Part shown: positions 50,320 to 64,000 of the stretch, piece by piece
Position numbering within the stretch: position 1 is the stretch's first letter
Layout of the letters: every line of letters begins with the position of its first letter
Assembly (NCBI RefSeq): GCF_001949145.1
Contig: NW_019091418.1
Coordinates: 2,021,903-2,085,902, forward strand
Source of the DNA: Acanthaster planci
Lineage: Eukaryota > Echinodermata > Asteroidea > Valvatida > Acanthasteridae
Direction of reading: 5' to 3'
Length of the DNA stretch: 64,000 nt
Notes under the pieces: model-generated
Told to the model about the DNA's origin: nothing
Seen by the model: only the letters and a program-made list of their open reading frames with translations
Databases searched by the model: none
Translations under genes and position numbers: made by a program

Positions 50320-50490
50320 TCCCATGAAATCGGCCCACAAAGCAGTGTTATCATTATGACCATCACAGGACCAGTCACACCAATACGCACTGAATGACAT
50401 TTTAGCTTGGCAGCAGTCCCATGAAATCGGCCCACAAAGCAGTGTTATCATTATGACCATCACAGGACCAATCTCACCAATACACAACTA
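50320..50490. repeat. 97-bp tandem repeat next to the assembly gap
   Basis: TCCCATGAAATCGGCCCACA begins at 50320 and again at 50417, and about 72 following bases match with few differences (GTTATCATTATGACCATCAC, CAGGACCA). The first copy starts exactly at the gap edge. Confidence 0.9.
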
Positions 50491-51388
50491 TCAGTGTGAA
50501 CAATGAGATTGCTATTGTAGTTGATTTTGAATAGCTCAAGAATTTGAATTCAGCCTGGAAGTGTAATATTGGTCTTAGTAAGGTTGGGGTTGTGCGGTCT
50601 AGCTGGGTCTCAATACCAGCATGGCACCTAAACAGATTCCCACAGTATAGCTTTACCCTTTTGTCCATTACTATTAAAAAAAAAAATCACACATTTTCTA
50701 CAAGACATAATGGTTACCCACCCAAAAATTTGCATTGCAATTAGAATCACATTCTTACCGTAAGCCTATTGAGCTTAATCTGGATCAGTTAACATGCAAT
50801 CCTAACACGCAATCCGAGTAAATAGTGAGACTTCATCTCACGGGCAGTTGCTGAGATGATTTGTTACAGTTTTTCAACCCACCGCCCCCCAAAAAAAACA
50901 ATCGCTGAAATTATCTGTTCTCAACTACATACATGTAGGCTAACTTTGGAGATCATTGACTCTAGCCAATCAACATTCGAAAGGTTAGACATCACAGATG
51001 CAAGCTCTCAGACAACCCTCAGTGAGCATTAATTAAAATCTGGCAAACCGTAATATCCTCAAAAGTACATCATGAATGGAAAGTTACTGAAAAGAAATAT
51101 TTAAAACTTCTTTGTTACGTGAATGTTTGATAGTTGGGAAAATTGTACTGATGTGACGAATTATCACAATGTTTCGTTTCAGTGATTGTTTTCATTTCAG
51201 CACAGCAACTGTCCTCACTTAATGGTTTTTGTTCTTACTCAGTTTGGGCCGGTAACCCTAGCGACAGCATTCTAGGCACAAAAGCGGACAAGCGACAACG
51301 AACACAACACAAATGCACTGTGCGTAGGTTTCAGTAGCGGCATGCCAGAATGCAGGGGACGAGGCCTAGGGTTGACCGGCGCCGTATG
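50491..51388. other. Probable 3' UTR or spacer of the QPCTL-like gene
   Basis: No coding exon was seen. On the minus strand this directly follows the stop codon, so part is likely 3' UTR. It contains a C-run and an A-run near 50,880. No strong signal was located. Confidence 0.4.
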
Positions 51389-63008
<11,620 letters not shown>

Positions 63009-63158
63009 AGCCAAGTGTTGATCCTTTCTTGTTTGTTCGTTATTTAAACTACCAGTATGATCCACCGGAACTGAATAATAAAGTACATTCTCAAAGTACC
63101 TACGTGCGGACCAAATTGCCATTTGAAGGAAAACCAAAATAGCCTGCACCGTATACAC

Positions 63159-64000
63159 AGACTTAACTTTATACTGATACTGTAGTTTTAGCCATGATTA
63201 CAATGCATACATGTACATGTAACAGAAAATGTATACATGTACAGTATGGTACAGTACACGCATGAACAGTACCTTTCATGCCTGTTGTGTGCATGTGCCA
63301 ACAACACTGGCTAACTTTCTTGGTGTTTAGCAACAGCAAGTTGCACTTTCTCCACAGTTACACCATGCAGGGAACATCAATCTGCGCAAGTGACAGGAAA
63401 TCCCGTTGGGCAATCCATAGGTGAACTTTTGCGACAGACTTCATCTATATGGCTCCATACTTCATCTGTAGACCATCTGGGTGGAGAAATAGTGTTTCCC
63501 TGTGAACTTGGACTACACTGTCTGTGCATAAATTATCATGCATCCCCAGCCTGCTTTAATGGGCAAATCACAACCTGTAAATGGAACCACTCTGAGGTTG
63601 TGAACTACTGGTACATCCGATATGCACCAACCAATATCCTACTACTAGGCTAGAGAACCATCATGTAACTCTGCTCTGCCAGAGTTCAGAATTTGGGAGC
63701 AGCACTTTGAACTCACTGTGGGATACAAGAAAATCACTAGCCCTGTCAGAAGGTACCCCTACGTCACTACCTGAATACAGTGTAGCCCACAAAAGACAAA
63801 AAGCACATGTAGTTTGGCATGTCCATGTAGACTAGTCTCTGTTACAGCTCACCACAGGAGGCCAGACACTTCCTGATAATCCCACATGCACACTTGTATG
63901 AAATCCTTGCCTTATGTGTTTATCTAGTAAACAATGTTCAGGTATACCAGTACCTGTTACAAACATGTACACGTACATGTTCACTCGCCCACACATACTA
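63159..64000. other. Upstream flank of the QPCTL-like gene
   Basis: No convincing exon. An 87-residue open frame at 63390-63653 has no recognisable domain. TACATGTA words occur near 63.2 and 63.97 kb. The promoter probably lies here but no element can be fixed. Confidence 0.4.

Noticed and set aside
49907-50487. Long open frames across the N run
   Set aside because: They exist only because N has no stop codons.
63390-63653. An 87-residue plus-strand frame
   Set aside because: No recognisable domain, no splice partner and no codon bias; probably chance.

Overview
This window is nuclear DNA from an animal. Genes are split into many short exons with GT-AG introns, intergenic DNA is AT-rich, and non-autonomous DNA elements are numerous. 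The protein types (serum response factor, a Golgi-type glutaminyl cyclase, a CGRRF1-like RING protein) are bilaterian. The very frequent self-complementary word TACATGTA, often beside ACCGGT, suggests a marine invertebrate, possibly a non-vertebrate deuterostome such as an echinoderm. That last step is inference and is weak.

Four genes can be read. (1) About 2.7-6.3 kb, plus strand: the last three or four exons of an unrecognised Pro/Gln-rich protein. (2) 14.67-22.09 kb, minus strand: a CGRRF1-like membrane RING E3 ligase in six exons. (3) 25.78-44.29 kb, plus strand: serum response factor (SRF) in nine exons, 483 residues from the chosen start, with the MADS box split between exons 1 and 2. 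(4) 51.39-63.1 kb, minus strand: a glutaminyl-peptide cyclotransferase of the membrane-anchored QPCTL type, seven exons, with the metal-binding and catalytic residues intact.

Genes 1 and 2 converge on an 8.4 kb stretch with no recognisable coding exon. Genes 2 and 3 diverge from a 3.7 kb interval holding a perfect CArG box beside Ets-like sites, about 330 bp before the SRF start codon. Genes 3 and 4 converge on a 7.1 kb stretch that contains a 266-bp assembly gap inside a 97-bp tandem repeat.

Introns and spacers carry many foldback elements: four copies of a 0.5-0.67 kb family with TTAACCACTT ends, a pogo/Tigger-like element in SRF intron 2, two back-to-back large inverted repeats in CGRRF1 intron 1, a near-perfect 169-bp foldback at 15.5 kb, and several smaller ones. 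No tRNA, rRNA, CRISPR array, intact transposase or viral gene was seen. No clearly new multi-gene system was found. The most unusual signals are the TACATGTA over-representation with its local gap at 7.4-11.8 kb, the foldback that ends exactly at the CGRRF1 exon 1 donor, and a possible divergent promoter with two unassigned first exons inside QPCT intron 2.
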